Below, one piece after another: positions 28,561-38,430 of a stretch of DNA of 64,000 bases. The stretch is from CAVXXD01 sp963765625. GTDB lineage: Bacteria > Actinomycetota > Geothermincolia > Geothermincolales > Geothermincolaceae. A program made the position numbers and the translations under genes. How positions within the stretch are numbered: the stretch's first letter is position 1; the number at the start of each line of letters is the position of its first letter. The notes beneath the pieces were generated by a model that saw only the letters and a program-made list of their open reading frames with translations, was not told where the DNA came from and did not search any database. The stretch lies in the NCBI GenBank assembly GCA_963765625.1, contig CAVXXD010000010.1:310001-374000 (forward strand). The letters are read 5' to 3'.

Positions 28561-31091
28561 GGAAGCTACTTTCGTGAACTTCATCACCAGCGGGGTCTGG
28601 CCGATGGTCAGGTTGCTGACCGTTATGATGCCGGCGCCATCCCTGGTTACATTCTGCACCGCTGTGTGGACCCATCCAGCAGATCGACCAACACGGGATC
28701 CAGGTACGTGTTGCCGTCCAGGGTGAAGGTGACGCTTGCGTCCGGATCGTTATTGGCAGTGTCCGAGTTCCACAGGCTGAGCAAGAGGCTCCCATCCTCC
28801 ATCTGGAAGAGGTGCTTTTCCAGGGTGGCCGGAGGGTGGCAAAGGTGAGTTTGACGTCCACGGATATCGCCGACGCATTCCGAAGAGGTTCGCGTCACCC
28901 AGCCGATGCAGGTAGTTGAAGGCGGTCTTCCGTCGGTCAGGAGTTCAGCAACCCGAAGTTGTTTATATCGATGGGGAGTGATGCTGTGGATCGTCGTCGG
29001 CCACCGGTTCCCTGTAGCCCGCCACGAACACTGTATTCGCGTCGACTACGGAGAGGGACGTCAGGTGGTCGGCGGCAGTTGGAAGGCCGGCCTGCCGTCC
29101 AGTTCGAACCCCCATCGGCGGTTTTCAGCAGGGTGGCTCGTCACCCACCGCCCAGGCGGTGCTGCCGTTAAGGGCATTCACTTCGTTGAGATCGAAGGCA
29201 ACGGTCGATGAGCCTGGGCGCTCCAGGTGCTGACCCGCCGTTATGGTCTTGAGGATGATCCCGCCGTCCCCCACCACCCAGGCCGTGTTCTGGTCAACGG
29301 CGCAGACGTCGTTGACACGGGAGGCGATACCTGGATGCCTGGACCGTCCAGGTGGACCCGCCATTGGTGGTCTTGAGGATGGTGCCGCCGTCCCCCACCA
29401 CCCAGGCCGTGTTCTGCGTCAAGGGCGAGACGCCGTTTAGGTTCACGGTACAGTCGGCGACCCAACTGCGGACCACGTCGTCCCCCGTTGGTGGTCTTCA
29501 GTACGGTCCCGCCGTCGCCCACCGCCCAGACATGGTCAGGTTCACGGCGTGGACGTCGTTGAGAAGATGGGTAGCTGGCCCGGAGGCGTTACTGAGACGA
29601 CCAGCCGAAACCCAAGCCGCCGTTCACTCCGTGGCAGATGGTACCGTTGCCGCCCACCGCCCAGACATGCTGGTATCGATGGTGGATATCGCGTTGAGGA
29701 AGTCGGCGTCGGGCATGGCCCTCGCACCAGACCGCCCCCGCCGAACTGGATATGGACATGGGCTGGTGGTCGAAGGACCGACGGCGACGACCGTGTCGCA
29801 GCTCGGGTCTCCCGCGACCCTCCTCTCCGCGGCTATCCCCTCCAGGCCGTTGGTGTAGTTGATATAGCCGGCCGGGGTCCAGGTGCGCATGTCCACGCGG
29901 GTCCAGGTGCTCCCGCCATTGTTGGTCCTGAAGATGGTGTTGTCCTTGTCGCACTGGTCCCAGAAGTTGAAGTAGAAGACCTTCTCCAGCGGCACGTCCC
30001 CGGCCTGGTTCGCCGAGTCGTCCAGGTAGTTCAGGAACATGCGCGTGACATAGGCGGCCTGTGTGGCTTCGTCCACGGCCGGAACGAGCGCGTTGGGGGC
30101 ATTGCTCCAGCCGACCTCGGTTATCCACAGCCCCAGGGAGCCTGCGGCATACTCCGCTATCAGCGCGCGCAGCTCCTGCAGCTTGAAGAGCATGAAATCC
30201 TCGTAGGGATGCGTCTTCTTGTAATCCGCCTTGGTCACGTTGGCGGTGGTGGAGCCGTCTTCGTTTATCTCGTAGTTGTAGTAGTTCTGGACATAGGGGT
30301 GGTAGGCGATCTTGTCGACGAACCGGCCACACCCGCGGTCAGGCGAGGTGCTGTCGGTGAAGGTCGTGGAGGAGTTGCCGGGATTAATCCGACATGGCCA
30401 CCCCGCCCAGCACTTTTACCGCATCCAGCCGGGACCAAGCGTCGAGTTCCTGCGAAGCCGCTTCTCACCAGTTCCATGTACTGCTCCACCTTGGTGCCCT
30501 TACTGGTGTCAACCTGGAAGAAATCGAGATTCTGCTCGTTCCATATCTCCCAGGCCGCCACCCCGTTATTCCCCGTTTCCGTTCGGAGAAGGCGAACCTT
30601 GAACCCGTCTCGTGCACGTAGGTGTTCCACCAGTCCAGGTTGCTCGGTGGATAGGTACACCGAGACCCGCCGCCAGCCCACGTAGGCGTATGCTCAGGAT
30701 GCCCAGGATGTTTATCCCTCTTTCGTTGGCCTTGTCCACCACCATCTGGTGGCCGCTGAAGTCCCAGGTTCCCTGGACCGGCTCGAGGTCGGACCAGCCG
30801 AAGTCCATGCGCAGCCACTTGACGCCCGCGGCGACATCTGGTCCAGGACCTCGTCGACCCTGGCCTCGCTGTCCCGCCAGAGCCAGAGCTGGTGCACCCC
30901 GATCTTGTCCGCTGGCTTCAAGCCTGTCTCGACGCTGGCTGAAGCCCTTGAAACCAGGGACAGGTTCGGGGCGAACCAGGACCGCCAGGAAGAGAATTAC
31001 TCCCAGTACAAGCAGGCACTCTGAAAGCACCCGCGCCAGCCGTGTGAACCCGGTGGCGCCGCCTGCTTGCCGACTCGTTCTTTTTCAGCAC
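27430..31091 (-). pseudogene. Membrane-anchored GH-A-type glycosidase with Ycf48-like and IPT/TIG modules, frame-disrupted
   Basis: The inferred start is GTG at 31091 with AAGGAGGT upstream. A membrane segment (LSECLLVLGVILFLAVLV) comes first. A clan GH-A-like TIM barrel follows: FGWSDLEPVQGTWDFSG, WEIWNEQN (likely acid/base Glu) and LWITEVGWSN (likely nucleophile Glu). Ycf48/BNR-type strands come next (WVVGDGGTILKTTNGGSTW), then what looks like the end of the barrel (INNFGLLNS, RRKTAFNYLHRLGD), a beta domain (LWNSDTANNDPDASVTFTLDG) and four IPT/TIG units. More than ten frame changes; only the last 325 residues (27430-28407) are open. An intact gene would encode roughly 1200 residues. Probably acts on polysaccharide outside the cell; substrate unknown. 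Confidence 0.65.
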
Positions 31092-31250
31092 AATCCTACC
31101 TCCTTGCCTATAGAACACGACGGTTGACGGACTCGAATATGCCCAATGACCACGCGCTGATGATTTTGTGGGGATCTATTGACTGAGAGCCAGATTTTAT
31201 TATGGGGTAGCCGGCGATGTAAAGCAACAGAAGAAGAACCGCCGGGCATG

Positions 31251-31259
31251 TGCTAAAAT
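31251..31259 (+). promoter_or_regulatory. Extended -10 promoter of the methyltransferase gene
   Basis: TGC followed by TAAAAT, about 40 bp before the ATG at 31298. No clear -35. Confidence 0.4.
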
Positions 31260-31297
31260 TCAGGTGAATGCAGGTTCCAGGCGATGGGAGGATACGC

Positions 31298-32284
31298 ATG
31301 CCCGATAATAAGATGACTTCCGCGGAAGACGCCGCCGTCCTCGAGAGGCGGCGCAAGCTGGCGGAGTGGTACGACCAGTACGAGATAATGGCGGAGATAC
31401 TTCTGGACGCCGAGCTTTCCGGGACCTTGAAGAAGGGCCGGGACTGGATGGAGGGCTTCCGCTCCGAGATGGTCTCGGGGCTGGCCGGCGGCGTGGCCGG
31501 GAAAAAGGCGCTGGACATCGGATGCCAGTACGGGGTGTTTTCCTTCCGGCTGGCCGAGGACGGGGCGAAGGTCACCGGCATGGACATCTCCGAGAAGTGG
31601 GTCAACCGCTGTATCAAAGACGCCCGCTTCAAACACCCGGATAAGGAGTTCACCTTCATGGTGGGCGACGCGCAAGCCCTCCCCTTCGAGGACGGGTCCT
31701 TCGACGTGGTGGTCTGCACCGAAGTGGTGGAGCACGTCGATTTCGCCGGCAACGTACTGAGCGAGATCCACCGGGTGCTCACCCCGGGGGGAGTGCTGGT
31801 GCTGGGGACCCCCAACACCAGGTCCTACTACGTCTGGCTGTGGAGCGTGCTGAAGGGCATCCTGCCCATGGACCTGGTCCGGTCCGTTTTGAAAAAGATC
31901 GTCAGCAGGACCGTGGGGGACATCACCAACAAGCTGCGCGAGCAGCTCCCCGAGGACCGGCGGGAGGAGTTCGACCGGGAGAGTGCCAGGCTCAAGGAGC
32001 TCGGCGAGGAGCTGGGCCTGGACGATCCCGGCGGAGAGGAGTTCTCGGAGCACATCCGGGAGTTCAGCAACCGGGAGATGGTCAGGCTGCTCGAGCTGAT
32101 GGGCTTCGAGGTGGAGAAGAAGACGGGCTTCCCGGTCTTCCCCACCTATTACTTCCTGGGCCTGCGCCTGCGTTTCCGCGACTACTTCGTCCAGGTTAAA
32201 GATGACAGCTGGTGGCGTTTCCACAGCGCCCCGCAGATGTACCTGCGAGCCGTGAAACAGGGCCCCGCCCTCTTCCGCGCCTGA
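31298..32284 (+). CDS. Class I SAM-dependent methyltransferase
   Basis: 328 residues. The SAM-binding motif KKALDIGCQYGVFSFRLAEDGAKVTGMDIS (about 69-98) is followed by GDAQALPFEDGSFDVVVCTEVVEH and a post-motif HRVLTPGGVLVLGTPN, the standard methyltransferase type 11/UbiE-like pattern. The C-terminal part is long and charged (KLREQLPEDRREEFDRES), with a final aromatic segment. Substrate not inferable; nearby polysaccharide genes suggest a sugar or lipid acceptor. The start at 31298 has GGGAGG (31286-31291); the upstream ATG at 31268 has none. It ends 13 bp from the convergent propeller gene. Confidence 0.88.
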   Translation: MPDNKMTSAEDAAVLERRRKLAEWYDQYEIMAEILLDAELSGTLKKGRDWMEGFRSEMVSGLAGGVAGKKALDIGCQYGVFSFRLAEDGAKVTGMDISEKWVNRCIKDARFKHPDKEFTFMVGDAQALPFEDGSFDVVVCTEVVEHVDFAGNVLSEIHRVLTPGGVLVLGTPNTRSYYVWLWSVLKGILPMDLVRSVLKKIVSRTVGDITNKLREQLPEDRREEFDRESARLKELGEELGLDDPGGEEFSEHIREFSNREMVRLLELMGFEVEKKTGFPVFPTYYFLGLRLRFRDYFVQVKDDSWWRFHSAPQMYLRAVKQGPALFRA

Positions 32285-32296
32285 GGAAGCCTCCGG

Positions 32297-33793
32297 CTAC
32301 TTGCGGCGCCTTCTCCTCCTGGAGTGTTGACCCAGTGAGAGCAGCCCCACCATCCCACCAACCAGCAGCAGGGTGCCGGATGCGCCCGAACCGCACGAGA
32401 TAAGAGGGTTCACGGTGAATGCCCCGGCCAGGACGGTGCTCTGCCCGTCCGGGTTGGTGACCACCACGTCCCAGGCGCCGGTCTGGACGCCGAACAGGTT
32501 GACGATGCAGGTGATCTTCCCGCCGGATTCCACCACCACGCCGAAGGCGGTGATGTCCGCCGTGCCGGCCTTCCGCAGTGTCACCGTGGCCCCATCGAGG
32601 AAGCCGGTGCCTTCCAGGGTCACCCCTACCATCCCGAGATTCACACCGGAAGAAGGGGTGACGGAGGTGACGGCGAGGACGGGATTCATAGCGAAATTGG
32701 CCACCAGGCTGCGGTCGGCGGTGGCGGTGAAGGAGTAAGTCGCCGCAGTGGAGACCTCCTTTCCCCCTTCGGCCCAGTTGACGAAGTGATAGCCGGGATT
32801 GGGGGTGGCCGTCAAGCTCACCATCTCCCCGTCGGCGTATTTATGATAGCGCCATGCCCCCAGTCCGCCGTAGCCCGCATATATGGAAGAACCGCCCGAG
32901 GCCACGGCACAGACCGTCCCGTCGCCCAGATCACTGCCTACGGGGGTCCAGGTGGAAGAGAGCGACTGGTAGCGAAAAACGCGCCCGCTGCCGGTTCCCG
33001 CGAGAAGGCACGTGCCGCCATCCCAAGTCAGTGACGATAGGGCCTCTCCCACAAAACCCTCCCAGTTGTTGCTGGACCAGGCCGAGGTTTCCGGGTCGTA
33101 GCGGAGGAAGCCGTCGGGAACCCCGGCGTGAATCCCGGCGCCGTCCCAAGCCAGGATCACTCGGATGGGCGGACCCGCAGCGGCGTACATCTCCGTCCAT
33201 GTGCCCGATGAAGGGTCATAGCGCTTAACCAGATGACCGCATTGCTGGGGATTATACTTGTCCAGAAAGAAGATCCCCGCATAGAGGCCGGTGCCGTCAT
33301 AAGCCAGGGAGGTTACGTCGCCTCCACTTCCGGCTCCGCCGATGCTCGTCCATGCCGATGTGCCCGGATCATAACGCCAGACGCCTTCCCAGGACGTGCC
33401 CGCGTAGAGGCCGGTGCCGTCGCAGGCAATGGACAGGGCGATATGGCCGAAACCGGTATCGGTCCAGACGGAAGCGGATGGATCAAAATAGACCACCTTG
33501 TCGTTGGCCAGCGCGTACAGGCCGGCGCCGTCCCAAGCCATGGCGGCGACCATGCAACCACTCGCCAGGCCACCTGTGTCCGTCCAGGCGGAGGTAGCCG
33601 GGTTGAAATACCAGATGCCATGTCCCTCGGTACCGGCGTAGAGCCCGGCGCCGTCCCAAGCCATGGACCTTATGGTATAGCCGTTGACCGTGCTCCCGGT
33701 ATCGTTCCAATCGGTAGTCCCGGTGATGCTGCCTCCGGCTTGCGGTTCCGCGGTGGCCGAGATATCGTGCCGGTCCGAGATGAAATTTGCCAC
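32297..33793 (-). CDS. Propeller / InlB-like / IPT protein with C-terminal sorting-like tail, probably 5'-truncated
   Basis: 498 residues. Seven or so repeats of about 40 residues with AWDGAGLYAGT and RYDP form a probable beta-propeller. A divergent InlB-type repeat (PNPGYHFVNWAEGG...SLVANFA) and one IPT/TIG domain (VTSVTPSSGVNLGMVGVTLEG) follow. The tail CGSGASG, hydrophobic helix, then RRRRRRK resembles Cys-containing CTERM sorting signals. The protein starts VANFISDRHDI, which looks like the last strand of a missing InlB-type repeat. There is no signal peptide or good ribosome binding site, and a TAA lies two codons upstream. I read it as the 3' part of a longer gene. Confidence 0.7.
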   Translation of the reverse strand: MANFISDRHDISATAEPQAGGSITGTTDWNDTGSTVNGYTIRSMAWDGAGLYAGTEGHGIWYFNPATSAWTDTGGLASGCMVAAMAWDGAGLYALANDKVVYFDPSASVWTDTGFGHIALSIACDGTGLYAGTSWEGVWRYDPGTSAWTSIGGAGSGGDVTSLAYDGTGLYAGIFFLDKYNPQQCGHLVKRYDPSSGTWTEMYAAAGPPIRVILAWDGAGIHAGVPDGFLRYDPETSAWSSNNWEGFVGEALSSLTWDGGTCLLAGTGSGRVFRYQSLSSTWTPVGSDLGDGTVCAVASGGSSIYAGYGGLGAWRYHKYADGEMVSLTATPNPGYHFVNWAEGGKEVSTAATYSFTATADRSLVANFAMNPVLAVTSVTPSSGVNLGMVGVTLEGTGFLDGATVTLRKAGTADITAFGVVVESGGKITCIVNLFGVQTGAWDVVVTNPDGQSTVLAGAFTVNPLISCGSGASGTLLLVGGMVGLLSLGQHSRRRRRRK

Positions 33794-33813
33794 CAGTTAT
33801 AAACTTCACCGGA

Positions 33814-33841
33814 GGAAAAAAGAAGGGGGCCGGAGCCCCCT
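33814..33841 (-). terminator. Terminator at the end of the left polysaccharide operon
   Basis: Stem AGGGGGC / GCCCCCT (7 bp, four-base loop CGGA) followed on the minus strand by TTCTTTTTTCC. T-rich sequence on the plus side (TCTTCTTTTA) may make it bidirectional. Confidence 0.75.
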
Positions 33842-33860
33842 CTCTTCTTTTATCTCGGAC

Positions 33861-34490
33861 TTATTCCGTGATGAGGTGCTTCTTCGGCGGGCCGTGGAAA
33901 TCGGCCGGGTCGTAGACGTAGTTCTTGTAGTCGGCGGGGTTGACCCGCTCGCCGTCGATCTTGACCACCAGGCCGTTGCCCACCACCGTGGCGTAGGGAG
34001 GGATGTCCCGGTCCAGCACCACCGCGTTGAGGCCGATCTCGGCGTACTCCCCGATGATGCAGTCGCCCCCCACCATGGCCCCGTGGTATATCTGCACGTA
34101 GTCGCGGACGTCCATGAAGGGATTGGAGCCGGGCAGGCCCAGGGCGCCCACCGCGACGTGGGAATAGATGCGCACTCCTTTGCCCAGGCGGGTCCACCGG
34201 CCGACCAGCACGGCCAGGGGATGGTCGAGGTGGAAGTCCGGCCCGATGTCGGCGTCCGGGTTGAGCTCCACGCCGCACAGCAGGTAGTTGAGCCGGTATC
34301 CGAGATAGGCCAGGTTGATGTGGCCCTTGACGTAGAGCCAGCGGTACAGCCGGTAGAAGGCGATGGCCTGGTTGCCGGGGTGCAGGAGGATGTCCCGCAC
34401 CAGCCCGCCGGTGCCCTTGCGCTTCATCGCCAGCTTGAGGTCGGTAAGGATGTGATTCTGCGCGGTCGTTCCCGTTTCGGTCGCTTCCAT
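33861..34490 (-). CDS. Serine acetyltransferase-like hexapeptide acyltransferase
   Basis: 209 residues. A helical N-terminal part (LVRDILLHPGNQAIAFYRLYRWLY) is followed by left-handed beta-helix hexapeptide repeats (ADIGPDFHLDHPLAVLVGR, VGGDCIIGEYAEIGLNAVVLDRDIPPYATVVGN). It resembles CysE/polysaccharide O-acetyltransferases with the His-containing catalytic loop (FHLDHP). Its place at the end of a glycosyltransferase operon favours O-acetylation of a glycan over cysteine synthesis. The ATG follows the stop of the upstream glycosyltransferase directly, with GGAGG 9 bases upstream inside that gene. Confidence 0.85.
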   Translation of the reverse strand: MEATETGTTAQNHILTDLKLAMKRKGTGGLVRDILLHPGNQAIAFYRLYRWLYVKGHINLAYLGYRLNYLLCGVELNPDADIGPDFHLDHPLAVLVGRWTRLGKGVRIYSHVAVGALGLPGSNPFMDVRDYVQIYHGAMVGGDCIIGEYAEIGLNAVVLDRDIPPYATVVGNGLVVKIDGERVNPADYKNYVYDPADFHGPPKKHLITE

Positions 34491-35426
34491 CTATCTCTTC
34501 CTCCGTTTTTCCAGCCACTGTTTAACCGTGTCTATCGAACCATATTTTAGCAGGGATGTCTCGTAAGGCTTGCTCTCCAGTTTCTTCACCGTCTCCGCCG
34601 AGACCACCCGCCGCCCCCGCAGCACCTCGGGCAGGCCCAGCAGGGTGTCGAAGATCCCCTTGAAGAAGTCCTTCCAGGTGTGGTGCTTGATGGAGAGGAG
34701 GACGAACACCAGCATGTACTGGGAGGCCTTCTTTACGGCCTTGCCGGCCGGGTAGAAGCGGGCCAGGTACCACCAGCCCCCGGTCATGGTCAGCCAGAGG
34801 CGGTGGCCGCGGTTGCGCACCTCCGGCGATATCTTGTGACGGATGGAGACGGTGGGGTAGTAGACGATGCGGTAGCCCCGGTCCAGGGCCTTGGCGCTGA
34901 TGTTGCGCTCGAACTGGTAGAGGAGGATCTCCGGCTCGATGTAGTCGATCTCCTCCAGCACGTCGCGGCGGATCATGGCCCCGTTGCCGTGGAAGCTGGG
35001 CACGTCGAACACCCCGTCGGACGCGTGCTCGGCCGCGGTGAACCAGCGGAAGGGGTCGAACACCTCGCCAGAGTCGTAGTAGAGGTTCTTGCAGTGGACC
35101 ACGGCGATGGTGGGGTCGGAGGCGAAGACCCTGATCATCTTCTCCACCCCTTCCGGCTCCAGCACCCCGTCGTTGTCCTGGTGGAGGATGATGTCGCCGT
35201 GCGCCGTCTTGGCCCCGATGTTCAGCGCCTGGATGACGATGTTGTGGGCGGACTGGATGAAGAGGACGTCGGGGAAGTAGTGCTCCATCATCTCCCGCGT
35301 CCCGTCCGAGGAATTGTTGTCCACCACGATGATCTCCAGGATGGGATAGGTCTGGGCCTGGATGGCCTCGATGGCCTCCTTCAGGTCGGCCTTGCGGTTC
35401 CAGTTGGGGATGACCGCGCTCACCAC
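34491..35426 (-). CDS. Family 2 glycosyltransferase
   Basis: 311 residues as open. The GT-A fold start VSAVIPNWNRKADLKEAIEAI is followed by IIVVDNNSSDGT and the metal-binding region HQDNDGVL (DxD-like DND). Later come FHGNGAMIRRDVLEEI and hydrophobic C-terminal helices. It transfers a sugar from a nucleotide donor to the growing repeat unit at the membrane. The GTG start at 35426 overlaps the shifted upstream frame. Removing one C near 35429 would join it to an upstream start at 35472 or 35463 and add about 12 residues (MMKMEEKRCADEYRP), so the annotated start may be too short. Confidence 0.85.
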   Translation of the reverse strand: MVSAVIPNWNRKADLKEAIEAIQAQTYPILEIIVVDNNSSDGTREMMEHYFPDVLFIQSAHNIVIQALNIGAKTAHGDIILHQDNDGVLEPEGVEKMIRVFASDPTIAVVHCKNLYYDSGEVFDPFRWFTAAEHASDGVFDVPSFHGNGAMIRRDVLEEIDYIEPEILLYQFERNISAKALDRGYRIVYYPTVSIRHKISPEVRNRGHRLWLTMTGGWWYLARFYPAGKAVKKASQYMLVFVLLSIKHHTWKDFFKGIFDTLLGLPEVLRGRRVVSAETVKKLESKPYETSLLKYGSIDTVKQWLEKRRKR

Positions 35427-35468
35427 TGGGGCGGTACTCGTCCGCGCATCTCTTCTCTTCCATCTTCA

Positions 35469-36582
35469 TCACCTCGCGAATCGGTTGAATATCTCCAGCG
35501 TCTCCGGGCCGCGCGCTCCCACGAGAACGTCGCGGCGCGCTTCGGCCCCGCCTCCGCCAGGCGCTGCCGCTCCCCTTCGTCGGCCAGCAGCCTGCCTATC
35601 ACCCGGGCCATGTCCCCGGTATCCTCGGGGTCGAAGAGGGCGGCCGCTTCCCCCGCTACCTCCGGCACGGAAGAAGCCGAGGTGCAGGCCACCGGGGCGC
35701 CGCAGGCCATCGCCTCCAGCACCGGCAGGCCGAACCCCTCGTAGAGGGAGGGGTAGACGAAGAGGCCGCAGGCGTTGTAGAGGGCCACCAGGTCCTCTTC
35801 AGAAATGAAGTCCAGGTGCTTGACCCGGCTCTCCATGCCCGCGCTTCGGGCGGCGCCCGCGATGTCCACCGGCGGGCTGAAGGTGGCTGGGGCCCCCACG
35901 ATCAGAAGCTCCGGCATGGCCCCCAGTTCCCGCCCGGCTTTGCCCAGCGCCGCGATGAGCCTCTCCAGGTTGCGCCGGGTGTGCACCGCCCCCACCGTGA
36001 AGACGAAGCCCTCGGACAGGCCGAGGCGCGCGCGGACTTCTTCCAGGGCTCCGGCGTCTTCCAGGGGGCGGAAGCCAGCGTCCGCCGCCTCGGGGATCAC
36101 CGCGATGCCGGCGGGATCGAGCTTGAGTATGCGCGCGATCTCGTCGCGGGAGAATTCGCTCACGGTGATGATCCTCTCCGCCTTGCGCACCTCGCGCCAG
36201 AAGACGGCGTCGAAGCGGAAGCGGAGCTCCTTTGCAAACCACTCCGGGTGGGTGCGGAAGGAGATGTCGTGCACCACCACCACCGAGTCGCACACCTTGT
36301 ACAGGGGCAGGAAGTAGGAGGGTGAGAAGTGCAGGTCCACGCGATCGGCGCGCATGGCCAGGGGCAGGCGAAGGTGGCGCCAGGCCAGGCCGGGCCGCAT
36401 GTGCAGCTCGGAAAAAGCCAGGTTGGGGGCGTAAATCCCAGGGGCTCGAGGGGCTCCGAGTGGTAGACCAGATAGTCGTTGCCGTGGTCTATGAGTAGCA
36501 GCTCGCGTAGGAGGTTGGTGAGGTAGCGGGCCACCCCGTGGCGCATCCCCTGCAGCGTGCGGCCTTCCACTCCTATCTTCAT
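35469..36582 (-). pseudogene. Family 4 glycosyltransferase, two frame breaks
   Basis: The inferred protein is about 371 residues. Start MKIGVEGRTLQGMRHGVARYLTNLL, typical of GT-B family 4 enzymes. The donor-binding half contains GAVHTRRNLERLIAAL, SEEDLVALYNACGLFVYPSLYEGFGLPVLEAMACG (the E-x7-E type motif) and SSVPEVAGEAAALFDP. Single bases seem to be missing near 36438 (repair gives GIYAPNLAFSE) and near 35506 (repair gives ARETLEIFNRFAR and a TGA at 35469). The ATG overlaps the stop of the upstream glycosyltransferase (ATGA). Most of the coding region (35420-36400) is open. Confidence 0.8.
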
Positions 36583-37782
36583 GCGCGGCCTTCTTTCATC
36601 ATCTTCAACAGTTCCTGCTCCAGACGGCGGGTGTTGGCTTCCAGCCCGAAGAGGGCGGCCGCTCGCTCTTTCCCGGCTTCGCCCATCCGCTCCGGCCATG
36701 CCGCGGTCGCGCAGGACGGCGGTGACGGCGGCGGCCATGGCCTCGACGTCGCGGGGGGTGATCATCATCCCCGTCTCCCCCTCCACTACCATCTCCGGCA
36801 CGCCCCCGTCCCGGGCCGCCACCACCGGGCGGCCCAGGGCCATGGCTTCGATGATCACCGTGGCCAGCGGCTCCGCCAGTATCGAGGAGTGGACGACGAC
36901 GTCCATGGACCGGACCAGGGCGGGGATGTCCTCCCGCCACCCGGTGAAGATAATCCTGCCGTCCAGCCCCAGTTCGCTCGCCAGGGGTTTGAGGGAATCG
37001 GCGTATTCCTGTTCGCCGAACATCACGTCTCCCACCACCAGGAAGCGGGCTTCCGGCAGCTCCCTCGCCACCAGCGCCGCCGCCCGGATAAAATAATCCA
37101 CGCCCTTCCAGTCCACCAGGCGGCCCACGAAGCCGGCCACGGGGGCCGAGGCGCTCGATGCCCAGGCCGCTCCGTACGTCTTCGTCTCCCGCCGCTTTCT
37201 CCGTCGCTTCCAGGTCTATGCCGTTGTATACCGTCACCACCTTGCCCGCGGGGACTCCCAGCCCCACCAGGGCCTGGCGCACCGCCTCGGAAACGGCCAG
37301 CACCCGGGTGGCGAAGAGGGTGGCGCCGGCCCGGAAGAGGAAGCGGTTGAGGCGGTTGAAGGTCTCGGAGTCGACGATGTCGTGCAGCCGCCAGGCCACC
37401 GGGCGGCGGGCCAGCCATCCGGCCATGCCACCGTAGATGTCCGCCTTGGCGCTGTTGGTCAAGCACCAGGTCGAAACCCTCCCGCCGGATGAAGCGGGCC
37501 AGGCGCACCACCGAGGCGGCCATGTCCCAGGCGTAGAGCGGCAGCACCGCCAGGCTTCCCCCCAGGGAGCGGCGGCGGATGTTCAGCAGGCGCGGGGCGG
37601 GATGACCGAGATATACCGGCAGGCCCCGGCTCCTCGCTTCCTCCGGAAAGGGCCCGTCGGAGGGGCAGGCCAGGGCGGGCGTAGAAGAGCTCGCGGTCGA
37701 GGCCGTCCAGGTTGCGCAGCAGCACCCTCTCGGCCCCTCCCAGCTCCACGGCGTGGTTGACGATGAGCATCTTGTAAGGCAT
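36579..37782 (-). pseudogene. Family 4 glycosyltransferase, several frame breaks
   Basis: The inferred start MPYKMLIVNHAVELGGAERVLLRNL carries the Gly-Gly-Ala-Glu acceptor loop of GT4 enzymes. Other segments lie in different frames: VLPLYAWDMAASVVRLARFIRREGFDLVL, TNSAKADIYGGMAGWLARRPV, VLAVSEAVRQALVGLG, VAGFVGRLVDWKGVDYFIRAA, VVHSSILAEPLATVIIEAMALGRPVVAARDGGVPE and, at the end, LFGLEANTRRLEQELLKMMKEGRA with TGA at 36579-36581. At least four frame changes. The stop overlaps the next gene's ATG, so the operon organisation is preserved despite the breaks. Confidence 0.75.
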
Positions 37783-38421
37783 GGGTTGATTGTACCCCTT
37801 CACCAGCAGAGTGCGGCCGCGTTCGCGGAACCAGGGCAGGCGGTAAAAGAGCCGCCAGGCCGGTACTCCCAGCTTGACGCTGACACGGTCGCGCAGCAGG
37901 TGGGGAAAGATGGTCAGGGATTCCTCCACCCGGAAACCGGCCTCCTCCACCATTCTCACCAGTTCCCGGCGGTCGTAGATGTGCAGGTGGGAGGGATCCT
38001 CGAAGATACGCGGGCTGCCATAGAGGCGGTTGGGGGTGCAGATGACCAACACCCCGCCCGGAGCCAGCACCCTCTTCCACTCCGCCAGTGCCGCCGGCAG
38101 GTCGGGCAGGTGCTCCACCAGATGGTGGCTGACCAGACGGTCGAAGGAAGCATCCGGAAAGGGCAGCCGGCCGGCGTCCGCCTCCAGCACCTCGCATCCG
38201 GGCGCCGCCTCGCAGGCCAGGCGGACCGCCTCGGGCAGAAGGTCGGAGCCGGTGGGCTTGAGCCCCTTGCCCCGCATGAAGGAGAGGAGGGCGCCGCCGC
38301 CGCAGCCTACCTCGAGGACGCGGGCGCCGGGGGACGTCTCCAGCATGCGCAGGATCTGTCCCGCCTCGATGGAAAAGTCCGGGGTGGATTCCCGGTAGCG
38401 GTAGTATCCCTCGTCGTACAA
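37783..38421 (-). CDS. SAM-dependent methyltransferase (end uncertain)
   Basis: About 213 residues. The SAM motif GARVLEVGCGGGALLSFM is followed by LEADAGRLPFPDASFDRLVSHHLVEHLPD and RVLAPGGVLVICTPNRLYGSP. A membrane-proximal segment (LPWFRERGRTLLVKGY) comes at the end. The likely start is TTG at 38421 with AAGAAGGG upstream at long spacing. No stop occurs before the next gene: the frame runs into MPYKMLIVNHAVELGG of the glycosyltransferase. I set the end there. Either the stop was lost by a one-base change (a TGA lies one frame away) or the two are fused. Probable role: methylation of a glycan or its lipid carrier. Confidence 0.72.
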
Positions 38422-38430
38422 ACCCGGCGC

